In this document: piece by piece, positions 1-9,171 of the stretch | Numbering within the stretch: the stretch's first letter is position 1 | Layout of the letters: each line of letters starts with the position of its first letter | NCBI GenBank assembly: GCA_016703605.1 | Contig: JADJBU010000026.1 | Coordinates: 62,001-126,000 of the forward strand | Direction of reading: 5' to 3' | Length of the DNA: 64,000 nucleotides | Source of the DNA: Candidatus Villigracilis adiacens | GTDB lineage: Bacteria; Chloroflexota; Anaerolineae; Anaerolineales; Villigracilaceae | The notes under the pieces: model-generated | Databases searched by the model: none | Seen by the model: only the letters and a program-made list of their open reading frames with translations | What the model was told of the DNA's origin: nothing | Program-made: the position numbers and the translations under genes

Positions 1-70
1 CCAGCGAGGGAAAAATTTCTTTAACCGCCTTCCACTCGGCAATGGCGGAGATCATCACGACCACCTTCAT
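1..70 (-). CDS. N-terminus of a phosphorylase/nucleosidase-like protein (cut by window edge)
   Basis: Only the first 23 codons are inside the window. The visible residues begin MKVVVMISAIAEWKAV, which resembles the first strand of purine phosphorylase / MTA-SAH nucleosidase family proteins. The start ATG (68-70) overlaps the TGA of the upstream gene in an ATGA arrangement, so the two genes are probably translationally coupled. Family assignment rests on a short stretch and is tentative; that an ORF starts here is firmer. Confidence 0.45.
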   Translation of the reverse strand, partial: MKVVVMISAIAEWKAVKEIFPSL

Positions 71-552
71 GCAAGCCTGCCTTCGAGATAATCGAGGATG
101 AATTGCAGGGCTGCGTCTGCCGAAAGCGATTTGTTCCCAACCCGGTCGCCATCCCAGATGAAATGCCGCGCCTCTTCCCCGCTCGAAGTTGACAGCCCAA
201 CCCAGACTGTTCCCACGGGTTTATCGGGCGTGCCGCCGCCGGGTCCTGCAATGCCGCTCACGCTGACGGCAATATCGGCGCGATATAACTTTCTCGCGCC
301 GCGCGCCATTTCGATCACCGTTTCACGCGAGACCGCGCCGTGTCCATTCAGGGTTTCCCACGAAACGCCGAGCAGTTCCGCCTTGGCTTCGTAGGAATAT
401 GCCACCACCCCGCCCAGAAAGTAATTGGACGAGCCGGGGAGATCCGTGATTCGGCTGGCAACCAACCCTCCGGTGCATGATTCGGCTGTGACAAGTGTGA
501 AGCGGCGTTCTGTCAGTTTACTGGCTATACGAATTTCCAAAGAATCTGCCAT
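67..552 (-). CDS. pncC: Nicotinamide-nucleotide amidase (CinA C-terminal domain family)
   Basis: A 161-residue protein consisting only of the CinA C-terminal domain, which hydrolyses nicotinamide mononucleotide to nicotinate mononucleotide plus ammonia in pyridine nucleotide recycling. Family hallmarks are TAESCTGGLVASRITDLPGSS near the N-terminus (the catalytic Ser region), GGVVAYSYEAKAELLGV, and the central SGIAGPGGGTPDKPVGTVW loop. The frame stays open upstream to 645, but I start at the ATG at 550-552 because GGAG lies just upstream and the family begins here; the extra 31 residues look like random sequence. The molybdopterin-binding N-terminal half found in full CinA is absent. It is translationally coupled to the next gene. 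Confidence 0.9.
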   Translation of the reverse strand: MADSLEIRIASKLTERRFTLVTAESCTGGLVASRITDLPGSSNYFLGGVVAYSYEAKAELLGVSWETLNGHGAVSRETVIEMARGARKLYRADIAVSVSGIAGPGGGTPDKPVGTVWVGLSTSSGEEARHFIWDGDRVGNKSLSADAALQFILDYLEGRLA

Positions 553-633
553 GGGTCTCCATTTCCAATGGTCGAATTTTATCAGGAGATTTGCGCCGGA
601 AATTTCATTGACTTTTATGAAAAAAATATTAGA

Positions 634-650
634 ATAGGTTAACAACCTAT
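634..650. repeat. Short inverted repeat in the pncC / XRE-like intergenic region
   Basis: ATAGGTT, then AAC, then AACCTAT: seven-base arms around a three-base spacer. It lies between the divergent pncC (start 552) and the small gene at 734. It could be an operator half of a shared control region; no function can be read directly. Confidence 0.4.
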
Positions 651-694
651 CAGAAATGCAAGGTGGCTGAAAAGCCGGTTCTTTTTTTGCCTAA

Positions 695-716
695 GTTTAA
701 AAATATATTTTTAAAC
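695..716. promoter_or_regulatory. Perfect 22-bp AT-rich palindrome, candidate operator
   Basis: The half-site GTTTAAAAATA is followed directly by its exact reverse complement, giving a perfect 22-bp palindrome. It ends 17 bases before the start codon at 734 and overlaps the expected promoter zone. The adjacent gene encodes a small XRE-like protein, so autoregulation is a plausible but unproven role. Confidence 0.45.
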
Positions 717-733
717 CTGTTTCGAGGTGAACC

Positions 734-985
734 ATGCTGGGATCGATAAGCACACCAGGGGTCAAAAGCCGCGTTCAAACGCTTGCAGAAGGCATTAATA
801 TGTCCTGCGATGAGTTTATTGGGGAAATGCGTAAATTAGGCTGCAGCGAGCCGACCGCTTTAAAGATCTGGCGTGGGGAATACGAGAAGTTCGATGATTT
901 CAGCGACAACAACGTTCAATTGAGCAATTTACGAAAAGCATCTGTGGTCTTGAAGGTCGGCACGGGGCAATTATTGCCGGACTGA
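734..985 (+). CDS. Small XRE-like helix-turn-helix protein (hypothetical)
   Basis: An 83-residue protein with AGGTGA just upstream of the ATG. The middle (roughly residues 15-75) has the rhythm of a Cro/C1-type domain: an amphipathic helix, GCSEPTALKIWRGE in the position where XRE proteins carry the recognition helix and 'W..G' turn, then NLRKASVVLKVGTGQLLPD, which resembles the closing 'L..LA..L.V....LL' helix. I do not recognise a specific family. It is preceded by two inverted repeats and followed 60 bases later by the giant surface protein gene, which it might regulate. Confidence 0.6.
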   Translation: MLGSISTPGVKSRVQTLAEGINMSCDEFIGEMRKLGCSEPTALKIWRGEYEKFDDFSDNNVQLSNLRKASVVLKVGTGQLLPD

Positions 986-1045
986 TTTCACAGGAATTAT
1001 TTTTTTATTTTCCCTCCCCCATTCACAACAAAGAAGGATAACCCA

Positions 1046-4000
1046 ATGAACAAAATATTTTTCACCAAATTCTTTTCGGCAGGTTTGATCGTGATGCTGG
1101 CCCTGGCGACGATGCCAGTCACACCGGCACGGGCGGCGACTTTCACTGTAACCAAAATTGCCGACACAAATGATGGCGCTTGCGATGCCGACTGTTCATT
1201 ACGTGAAGCAGTCGTCGCTGCCAACGCCACTGCCGGGGCGGATATCATCACGCTTGCCAGCGGTTCAACTTATACGCTCTCGATTGCGGGCGCGGGAGAA
1301 GACGCAGCCGCCACCGGCGATCTTGATATAACCGATACCAACAGCCTGACAATCAACACGAGCGGGGCGGGAACAGCCACCATTGACGCCAATGATATTG
1401 ACCGCATCTTTCATGTTTTGGCGGGTTCTTCGCTCAATTTGAACAACATCACAGTAACAGATGGAACCACCACCCTGGGTGGCGGTCTTTACGCTGCGGG
1501 GCCCGTGGACATTACGGGCGGCGCCTTCACAGTTAATCGCGCTACCGGCGCCGGCGACAACCACGGCGGCGCGATCTACGTTGACAATACCACCCTTAAT
1601 GCGTCGGGAGTCACATTTACGGGCAATTTTGGCGATGAAGACGGCGGCACGATCTACTCCATGGGCGCATCCACAGTGATTGTGGATACGAACAGTTCCT
1701 TCACCAACACCAGCAACGGCGATGGTAACGATATTCGGAACGGAGGTTCGATCTATATTGCAGGCGGCACGTTATCGGTCGCCAACACGACCTTCAGCGT
1801 CACGGACCCGGCTGGCAATGGCGGGGCGATTTATTTTGCAGGGAGCACAGCCGCGATCTCGAATAGCATTTTCCAAAATCATAACGGCGGCGATATAGAC
1901 GATGGCGGCGCAATTTATATCAACGCCGGGGATGTAACGATCTCCGGGAGCGATTTCACCGGCAACAGCGCAATAGATGGCGGCGGATCCGACGGCGGCG
2001 CAATCTATTTAAACGGCGGAACCCTGCATATCAACAGCAGCGACTTCACCTCAAACACTGCAAGCGGAGACGGCGGCGCCATATATGCAGCTAATGGAAC
2101 GCTGACCATCGGAAATACGGCGGGAGTCACCTTTGAAAGCAATTCTGCTGATGCCGGCGGCGCCATTCGCATTAACTCCGACAGCGCGACAATCAGCAAT
2201 ACAATCTTCGATTCGAACACCGCAATTCGATCCGAGGGCGGCGCGATTTTCATCAACGATACCAGCAACAATACAACCATCACGCTAAGCACTTTCAATG
2301 GCAATGGGGCTTCCCGCGCCAACAACGCTACTGCAGGCGGCGCAATCTACAGCGAAGGCACTGTGGTGGGAATTGTAAATTCCACCTTCACAGCAAACAC
2401 GGTGAGCGAGACTGGCGCTGGCGGCGCTGTGGGAGACACAGCGCGGGGAGGCGCAATTTATCAAGCAGACGATGGTCCCAATCCATCAATGACTCTTACA
2501 AACGTTACATTGTCCGGGAATACCGCATCCTTTACAGGCGTCGGCTCCGCATCCGGCGGCTCCATTTACCGTGACAGCGCGAATGGAACAATCACATTAA
2601 TAAATACGATTTTAGCGAACGGGGTTGCCAATGGTGCGGCAAACAATTGCGGAGGGACGATCGTCGATGGCGGCAATAATATCGACTTCAACGGCGGCGA
2701 CCTTTGTGGCGCTGGATTCTCAAACAGTGATCCTGACCTCGGCGCATTGACCGGTTCACCCGCACCTGAATATTTCCCTCTCAATACAGGCAGCCCGGCA
2801 ATAAATGCGGGCGATAACGCAGATTGCGCAGCCACTCCGGTTAGCAATCAATCCCAAAACGGACTTGCCCGTCCGCAGGGAGTCAACTGCGATATCGGCT
2901 CGTACGAAGCGCCCGTCGTCACCACCCTGACCATCGTCAAAGTTGTCACCAACGATAATGGCGGCACAGCCGTGGTCGGCGACTTCGGGGTCACCACCTC
3001 CGCCGGAGCCCTGACCTTCGGCGCAGGCGTCCCCTCCGGCAGCAACACTACCTATACCGCCACTGCATTGACAGTAGCACCCGGCACATACTCCCTGAGC
3101 GAGAGCGATGTACCTGGTTACACCGAAGGAAACTGGTCCTGTGATAATGGCGATGGAGGCGTTTATAACGGCGGCTCTGTAGATCTGGGGGCTGGGGATA
3201 ACGTCACCTGTACCATTACCAACAACGACAACGCCGCCAGCCTAACCATCGTCAAGGTCGTCACCAACGATAACGGCGGGACGGCTGTAGTCGGCGATTT
3301 CGGAATCACCACATCCGCCGGAGCCTTGACCTTCGGCGCGGGCGTCCCCTCCGGCAGCAACACCACCTACACCGCCACCACGCTGACGGTCAATGCCGGA
3401 ACGTACTCCATGAGCGAGAGCGATGTGCCCGGTTACACCGAAGGAACGTGGTCCTGTAACAATGGCGGCGGCGGAGCCTTCAATGGCGGTTCAGTGACCT
3501 TGTCGTTGGGAGAATCGGCCACCTGCACCATCACCAATAATGACCAGGCCGCCAGCCTGACCATCGTCAAGGTCGTCACCAACGATGAAGGCGGGACCGC
3601 TGTGGTCGGCGATTTCGGAATCACCACATCCGCCGGAGCCTTGACCTTCGGCGCGGGCGTCCCCTCCGGCAGCAACACCACCTACACCGCCACTACATTG
3701 ACGGTAAGCGCCGGAACGTACTCCCTGAGCGAGAACAATGTACCCGGTTACACCGAAGGAACGTGGTCCTGCAACAATGGCGGCGGCGGGGCGTACAACA
3801 GCGGCTCGGTGACCTTGTCGCTGAACGAAGCGGTAATCTGTTCCATCACCAACAATGACCAGCCTGCCAGCCTGACCATCGTCAAGGTCGTTACCAACGA
3901 TAACGGCGGGACGGCTGTGGTCGGCGATTTCGGCATCAGCACCTCCGCAGGAGCCTTGACCTTCGGCGCGGGAGTCCCCTCCGGCAGCAACACCACCTAC

Positions 4001-7000
4001 ACCGCCACCACCCTAACCGTAAACGCCGGAACGTACTCCCTGAGTGAGAGCGATGTCTCCGGTTACACCGAAGGAACGTGGTCCTGTAACAATGGCGGCG
4101 GCGGGGCGTACAACAGCGGCTCGGTGACCTTGTCTTCTGGAGAGGCGGTCACCTGTACCATCACCAACAACGACCAAGCCACAACCCTGACCATCGTCAA
4201 GGTCGTCACCAACGATAACGGCGGGACGGCTGTGGTCGGTGATTTCGGAATTACCACATCCGCCGGAGCCTTGACCTTCGGCGCGGGAGTCCCCTCCGGC
4301 AGCAATACCACCTACACCGCCACCACGCTGACAGTGGCGCCAAACACCTATTCCCTGAGCGAGAGCGATGTGCCCGGTTACACCGAAGGAACGTGGTCCT
4401 GTAACAATGGCGGCGGCGGAGCCTTCAATGGCGGTTCAGTGACCTTGTCGTTGGGAGAATCAGTCACCTGCACCATCACCAATAATGACCAGGCCGCCAG
4501 CCTGATCATCGTCAAGGTCGTCACCAACGATGAAGGCGGGACCGCTGTGGTCGGCGATTTCGGAATCACCACATCCGCCGGAGCCTTGACCTTCGGCGCG
4601 GGCGTCCCCTCCGGCAACGACACCACCTACACCGCCACTACATTGACGGTAAACGCCGGAACGTACTCCCTGAGCGAGAACAATGTCTCCGGTTACACCG
4701 AAGGAACGTGGTCGTGTGACAATGGCGGCGGCGGGGCGTACAACAGCGGCTCGGTGACCTTGTCGCTGAACGAAGCGGTAATCTGCACCATCACCAACAA
4801 CGACCAGCCTGCCAGCCTGACCATCGTCAAGGTCGTTACCAACGATAACGGCGGGGCGGCTGTGGTCGGCGATTTCGGCATCAGCACCTCCGCAGGAGCC
4901 TTGACCTTCGGCGCGGGCGTCCCCTCCGGCAGCAACACCACCTACACCGCCACCACCCTAACCGTAAACGCCGGAACGTACTCCCTGAGTGAGAGCGATG
5001 TCTCCGGTTACACCGAAGGAACGTGGTCCTGTAACAATGGCGGCGGCGGGGCGTACAACAGCGGCTCGGTGACCTTGTCTTCTGGAGAGGCGGTCACCTG
5101 TACCATCACCAATGACGATAACGCCGCCAGCCTGACGCTCGTTAAACAGGTAATCAATGATAATGGCGGATCGAACGCGGCAGGCGATTGGACATTAACA
5201 GCCGATGGCACCAGTTTTACCTCCGGCGTCAGTCAGAACGTGAATCCTGGTACTTATACTTTAGCGGAGAGCGGACCCAGCGGTTACACGGCCAGCGCCT
5301 GGGTTTGCGTGGGCGGTTCGCAAACAGGCTCAGATATCACCCTAGCATTGGGAGAGAGCGCAACCTGCACCATCACCAACAACGACATCGCCCCAACCCT
5401 GACCCTCGTTAAGAATGTGACCAATAACGACGGTGGCACGGCTGCGGTTGGCGACTGGACGCTGGATGCAAACGGTCCATCCACGATCAGCGGCGTGACC
5501 GGCGCGGGAGCCGTCACCAGCGCAATTGTAGATGCAGGGTCGTATAGCCTCGGGGAGACTGCCATTGCCGGATACACCCAGACCGCAATCACATGCTCCG
5601 GCAGCGATGCAAACGGCGCGGACGGACTGGACCTCGATCCCGGTGAGAACGTCACCTGTACCTTCTTCAACGACGACATCGGCGCAACCCTGACCCTGCT
5701 CAAGGATGTGACAAACAACAACATCGGCATCGCAGCCGATACAGACTGGACATTGACTGCGACAGGTCCCAGCACCGTCAGCGGCATCGAAGTGGACGCG
5801 GCTATCACTAGCGCGGGCGTGAGCGCAGGCAATTACACGCTGACCGAAAGCGGACCGGCGAATTACACCCAGACCGCCATTACCTGCACCGGCGGCGCCG
5901 ATACGGATGGCAGTGACGGTCTAACCCTGGCATTAGGCGAAGTTGTCACCTGCACCTTCTTCAACGACGACGACGTCCCGGTCCTGCTCGTTCCAAACGT
6001 CAACTCCGCTCCCGATACCGGAGACGCAACCATCGCCGAGAATGAAGTCATTCTAAATACGCTCAACGTCAACCAGATCACCGTTCAATTCAACTGGGAC
6101 GCCGACAACCCGGCTGGCACAAGCGGAACAGATGATGTTGACAACCCCGAGAACTACATTCTGCTGTATTCAGCAGCCGGCGCATTCAACACCCCATCCT
6201 GCGCGGTTGTTGCCGCGGGCGGCGTGGTCGCGCCTGATATTCGCATCCCCGTCACTACTGTAACCTACAGCGACGGAGGCGGTTCCGGTCCATTCATCGC
6301 CACCCTCAACCTCAGCTCAGCGCTGACAAACGCCGGGTATTACCGCCTGTTTGTGTGCGGAACCACTTCGATCGTGCTTGCCGCTGACCCAACTGTAGCG
6401 CTCTCCGGCAACGGCGCCGCCGGTACCGACTTCATCCGCAACTTCCAGATTAGCGTGCCCTCCGCCGGGGGCGGAGCAGGCGCAGGAAGAGGCGGCGACG
6501 ACACGAAGATTTCAGCCCTCGCCATTGCCGCGCTCCCCGCCACCGGCTTCGCGCCGAACCGCGTCACCGTCCTGCCGGAGCAGCCCGCAGACCTGGCATA
6601 TGCCGACCTCGGAGACCTGTGGATCGAAATTCCCGCCCTCGGCGTGAAGGAGCCCATTGTGGGCGTGCCTCAAACAGCGGAAGGCGAATGGGATGTGACC
6701 TGGCTCGCCAATAACATCGGCTGGCTGAACGGAACGGCATTCCCCACCTGGGAAGGCAACTCAGTCGTCACCGCCCACGTCACCAACGCCGATGGCTTGG
6801 AAGGTCCTTTCGCAAATTTGAAAAAACTCAAATACGGCGACCAGATCATCGTCCACCTCTACGACGAGAAATACACCTTCGAAGTGCGCAACTCGCGGCT
6901 CTCGCGCCCATACACCACCAGTTTTGCCTTCGAACATCTCGAAGAACAGTCCTATCTCACACTCATCACCTGTCAGTATTACCTGCCCAAGAGCGACAGC

Positions 7001-7054
7001 TATTACTTCCGCAGGGTGGTGCGCGCCGTGCTGGTAAAGGTCGAAAGCGAGTAA
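1046..7054 (+). CDS. Giant exported CSLREA beta-helix / prealbumin-repeat protein with C-terminal sortase domain
   Basis: A 2002-residue secreted protein. A signal peptide of about 30 residues ends in ARA. A CSLREA motif (CDADCSLREAVVAAN) follows, then a right-handed parallel beta-helix region to about residue 620 with many GGAIY turns. Next come seven near-identical 105-residue SpaA/Cna-B-like units (residues 627-1361), each with two Cys and ending CTITNND, then three divergent units to about 1645. After a separate beta domain and a Gly/Ala-rich linker there is LPATG (1830-1834). The C-terminal ~150 residues are a sortase domain with His1911 (TAH), Cys1976 (LTLITC) and Arg1989/1990. Neither a membrane anchor nor the usual hydrophobic tail follows LPATG. 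Likely an adhesin or self-processing surface protein. RBS AAGGA lies upstream, and a strong terminator follows the stop. Confidence 0.9.
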   Translation: MNKIFFTKFFSAGLIVMLALATMPVTPARAATFTVTKIADTNDGACDADCSLREAVVAANATAGADIITLASGSTYTLSIAGAGEDAAATGDLDITDTNSLTINTSGAGTATIDANDIDRIFHVLAGSSLNLNNITVTDGTTTLGGGLYAAGPVDITGGAFTVNRATGAGDNHGGAIYVDNTTLNASGVTFTGNFGDEDGGTIYSMGASTVIVDTNSSFTNTSNGDGNDIRNGGSIYIAGGTLSVANTTFSVTDPAGNGGAIYFAGSTAAISNSIFQNHNGGDIDDGGAIYINAGDVTISGSDFTGNSAIDGGGSDGGAIYLNGGTLHINSSDFTSNTASGDGGAIYAANGTLTIGNTAGVTFESNSADAGGAIRINSDSATISNTIFDSNTAIRSEGGAIFINDTSNNTTITLSTFNGNGASRANNATAGGAIYSEGTVVGIVNSTFTANTVSETGAGGAVGDTARGGAIYQADDGPNPSMTLTNVTLSGNTASFTGVGSASGGSIYRDSANGTITLINTILANGVANGAANNCGGTIVDGGNNIDFNGGDLCGAGFSNSDPDLGALTGSPAPEYFPLNTGSPAINAGDNADCAATPVSNQSQNGLARPQGVNCDIGSYEAPVVTTLTIVKVVTNDNGGTAVVGDFGVTTSAGALTFGAGVPSGSNTTYTATALTVAPGTYSLSESDVPGYTEGNWSCDNGDGGVYNGGSVDLGAGDNVTCTITNNDNAASLTIVKVVTNDNGGTAVVGDFGITTSAGALTFGAGVPSGSNTTYTATTLTVNAGTYSMSESDVPGYTEGTWSCNNGGGGAFNGGSVTLSLGESATCTITNNDQAASLTIVKVVTNDEGGTAVVGDFGITTSAGALTFGAGVPSGSNTTYTATTLTVSAGTYSLSENNVPGYTEGTWSCNNGGGGAYNSGSVTLSLNEAVICSITNNDQPASLTIVKVVTNDNGGTAVVGDFGISTSAGALTFGAGVPSGSNTTYTATTLTVNAGTYSLSESDVSGYTEGTWSCNNGGGGAYNSGSVTLSSGEAVTCTITNNDQATTLTIVKVVTNDNGGTAVVGDFGITTSAGALTFGAGVPSGSNTTYTATTLTVAPNTYSLSESDVPGYTEGTWSCNNGGGGAFNGGSVTLSLGESVTCTITNNDQAASLIIVKVVTNDEGGTAVVGDFGITTSAGALTFGAGVPSGNDTTYTATTLTVNAGTYSLSENNVSGYTEGTWSCDNGGGGAYNSGSVTLSLNEAVICTITNNDQPASLTIVKVVTNDNGGAAVVGDFGISTSAGALTFGAGVPSGSNTTYTATTLTVNAGTYSLSESDVSGYTEGTWSCNNGGGGAYNSGSVTLSSGEAVTCTITNDDNAASLTLVKQVINDNGGSNAAGDWTLTADGTSFTSGVSQNVNPGTYTLAESGPSGYTASAWVCVGGSQTGSDITLALGESATCTITNNDIAPTLTLVKNVTNNDGGTAAVGDWTLDANGPSTISGVTGAGAVTSAIVDAGSYSLGETAIAGYTQTAITCSGSDANGADGLDLDPGENVTCTFFNDDIGATLTLLKDVTNNNIGIAADTDWTLTATGPSTVSGIEVDAAITSAGVSAGNYTLTESGPANYTQTAITCTGGADTDGSDGLTLALGEVVTCTFFNDDDVPVLLVPNVNSAPDTGDATIAENEVILNTLNVNQITVQFNWDADNPAGTSGTDDVDNPENYILLYSAAGAFNTPSCAVVAAGGVVAPDIRIPVTTVTYSDGGGSGPFIATLNLSSALTNAGYYRLFVCGTTSIVLAADPTVALSGNGAAGTDFIRNFQISVPSAGGGAGAGRGGDDTKISALAIAALPATGFAPNRVTVLPEQPADLAYADLGDLWIEIPALGVKEPIVGVPQTAEGEWDVTWLANNIGWLNGTAFPTWEGNSVVTAHVTNADGLEGPFANLKKLKYGDQIIVHLYDEKYTFEVRNSRLSRPYTTSFAFEHLEEQSYLTLITCQYYLPKSDSYYFRRVVRAVLVKVESE
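2924..5128 (+). repeat. Seven tandem 315-bp coding repeats with a 945-bp higher-order duplication
   Basis: Units start at 2924, 3239, 3554, 3869, 4184, 4499 and 4814, each exactly 315 bp (105 codons). Diagnostic residues show an abc-abc order: AFNGG occurs only in units 2 and 5, NDEGG plus SLNEAVIC only in 3 and 6, and GISTSAG plus SSGEAVTC only in 4 and 7. Units 2-4 (3239-4183) were therefore duplicated as a 945-bp block to give units 5-7. Three further divergent units continue to about 5980. Confidence 0.95.
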
Positions 7055-7117
7055 CGCGCCTCCAAGGGAGGCTCCGCGCCAAAACATAAAAAGGGGCAAA
7101 TGCGGAAAGAAAGAAAA

Positions 7118-7153
7118 GACTTCCGAAGTTTCAGAAACTTCGGAAGTCTTTTT
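7118..7153 (+). terminator. Rho-independent terminator
   Basis: A 14-bp perfect stem (7118-7131 with 7135-7148) with loop CAG, followed by five Ts. It sits 64 bases after the surface-protein stop codon. Confidence 0.85.
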
Positions 7154-7160
7154 ATGCGGG

Positions 7161-7166
7161 TATAAT
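7161..7166 (+). promoter_or_regulatory. TATAAT -10 box, probable leaderless start
   Basis: A consensus TATAAT lies seven bases before the ATG at 7174, and no Shine-Dalgarno sequence fits between them. Transcription would begin at or next to the start codon. No clear -35 box is present. The same arrangement recurs at 10604, 26657, 49618 and 58227. Confidence 0.5.
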
Positions 7167-7173
7167 CCGCCGC

Positions 7174-9165
7174 ATGTCCACATGGAGCGGCAAGTCTCTC
7201 GGCAACGTGACGATCGGCGAATTGATAGCCCGCGGAGGCATGGCGGAGGTTTACCGGGGGACTCACACCACGCTCAAGCGGGACGTGGCAGTCAAGATCA
7301 TGCGCGACCATGTCGAAGACGACCCTGAAACCCGCGCAAGGTTCGAACGCGAAGCCCGCGCCATCGCAAAACTCGAACATCCCAACATCATCCGCATCCA
7401 CGATTACAACCTGCTGGAGGGACGCCCCAGCCTCGTCATGGACCTTGTGCCGGGAGCATCCCTCGGCAATTATCTCAAGGCGCTGCATAAACGCGGCGAA
7501 ACGCTGCCCCGCGAAACCATCGCCCGGCTGTTGGTTTCAATTGCCTCGGCGGTCGATCACGCCCATGAGCGCAGCATCGTCCACCGCGACATCAAACCCG
7601 CCAACATCCTGCTCCGTTCACAAAATGGATTGATCGACCCCTCCGAGCCTTTGCCGGGGGATGCAGAACCGGTTCTGACCGACTTTGGGCTGGTGCGCCT
7701 GCTCGACTCTCATACCCAGACCTCGACCGGAACCGTCTCCGGCACGCCCGCCTACATGAGCCCCGAACAGGCGCGCGGCGATAAAGTGGATCACCGAACC
7801 GATATCTATTCGCTCGGCGTGGTGCTGTACGAAATGCTCGCCGGGACGGTTCCCTTCGAAGCCGAATCATCCTTCGGCGTTCTGATGAAACATTTGAATG
7901 AACCTCCCCCGCCAATCGAGGGACTTCCCCGCAGCCTGCAAGCCATCATCAACCGCGCCCTTGCCAAGGAACCCGCCAAACGGTTCGCATCCGCCGGTTC
8001 GCTTGCCGATGAATTCAAATCCGCATTGGAAGGCGGCGCATTATCTGAAGAGACGCAAAAACTCAGCCAGGTCGAACCTTCGCCCGCCCCGGCTGTAAAA
8101 AAGACGCCCCGGCTCTCATTGTTGTGGAGCGGAGTCGGCTTGCTTGCAACCGCCTTCCTCGCGTTCGGAATCTGGCGGCTGCTGCCAGCGAATACGCCCG
8201 CGCCCCCCGCGCCGGATCAAGTCGCGGGGCAGGTCGCCTTTTTCGATTTCAACTACGTCATGGACAAGGTCGTGATCTCGGTGCATGGGTTGCCGCTGCC
8301 AGAGAGTGGAACACACTACGAAGCGTGGTTCCTCTCGCAGGGCGGAGAGACCCGCCGCAGCCTGGGGCAGATCAGCTTCACGGGCAAAATCGGCTCATTA
8401 ACCTATATCGATCCCGAAAGTGAAAACCTGCTCTCGTTGTTCGACCAGGTCGAAATCACGCGCGAAGCGGATGGCGATCCCAACACAAATGAATCCAGCG
8501 GCGAGGTTGTCGCCTCGTCTGTCATTCCGCCGCTCGCGCTGAATCATATCCGGCACGTGTTGTCTGCCATCGGAAGCGCACCCGGGGGAACCGCGCTCAT
8601 TCAGGGCTTGTGGTTCGCGGCAGATACCATTGATACCTCTGTGATCGAACTCAACGACGCGTTCGACGAAGGGGATGAAGCGACCTTAAGGTTGAAGACC
8701 GAGGAGGTCATCAACCAGTTTGTGGGAAGCGGGAATACCGAGCGCTATAAAGATTGGAACGGCGATGGTGAAATCTCAGACCCCGTTCTGGGTTACGGGT
8801 TGTTGCGCAATGGCTCGCAAGGCTACCTGCCGCAGACCCTTCATACCATTCAACTCGCCGCAGACGCGCCAGACGCCGCCAAATACATGGCGGAAACAAA
8901 CCTTCAATTGAAAGCCTGTTTTTCGAATATGGAAGCGGCGGGGGAACGCCTTCTCGAACTTGCGCTGCAATTGAACGAAATGCCCTTCGATCCCGGCATG
9001 GAGCCGGTCGCTGCGGAAATGGAGTCGCTCTCCAGCCTGCTGCTCTACGGCGACGACCTGAATGGCAACGGGCGTATCGAGCCAATTCAAGGCGAATGCG
9101 GCGCAGACACCGCATACGAGATCGCCTATCAACTCGCGCAAATGCCCATCTTCCCCGCGCCGTAG
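7174..9165 (+). CDS. Membrane Ser/Thr protein kinase with RskA-like, EF-hand-bearing ectodomain
   Basis: 663 residues. The N-terminal kinase domain (about 12-275) has all key motifs: glycine loop ARGGMAEVYRG, VAVKIM lysine, HRDIKPANILL catalytic loop, DFGLVRLL and GTPAYMSPEQ. A transmembrane helix follows at about 313-333. The extracellular part begins with a stretch like the anti-sigma factor RskA C-terminal domain (HGLPLPESGTHYEAWFLS) and carries two EF-hand-type loops, DWNGDGEIS at 527 and DLNGNGRIE at 628, suggesting Ca2+ binding. No PASTA repeats are present. It lies right after the giant surface protein, whose status it could sense. A TATAAT seven bases upstream suggests a leaderless transcript. 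Confidence 0.9.
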   Translation: MSTWSGKSLGNVTIGELIARGGMAEVYRGTHTTLKRDVAVKIMRDHVEDDPETRARFEREARAIAKLEHPNIIRIHDYNLLEGRPSLVMDLVPGASLGNYLKALHKRGETLPRETIARLLVSIASAVDHAHERSIVHRDIKPANILLRSQNGLIDPSEPLPGDAEPVLTDFGLVRLLDSHTQTSTGTVSGTPAYMSPEQARGDKVDHRTDIYSLGVVLYEMLAGTVPFEAESSFGVLMKHLNEPPPPIEGLPRSLQAIINRALAKEPAKRFASAGSLADEFKSALEGGALSEETQKLSQVEPSPAPAVKKTPRLSLLWSGVGLLATAFLAFGIWRLLPANTPAPPAPDQVAGQVAFFDFNYVMDKVVISVHGLPLPESGTHYEAWFLSQGGETRRSLGQISFTGKIGSLTYIDPESENLLSLFDQVEITREADGDPNTNESSGEVVASSVIPPLALNHIRHVLSAIGSAPGGTALIQGLWFAADTIDTSVIELNDAFDEGDEATLRLKTEEVINQFVGSGNTERYKDWNGDGEISDPVLGYGLLRNGSQGYLPQTLHTIQLAADAPDAAKYMAETNLQLKACFSNMEAAGERLLELALQLNEMPFDPGMEPVAAEMESLSSLLLYGDDLNGNGRIEPIQGECGADTAYEIAYQLAQMPIFPAP

Positions 9166-9171
9166 CGCCAC

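Noticed and set aside
2924..5128. Possible CRISPR array (regular repeats)
   Set aside because: The repeats are 315 bp, coding and contiguous with no spacers.
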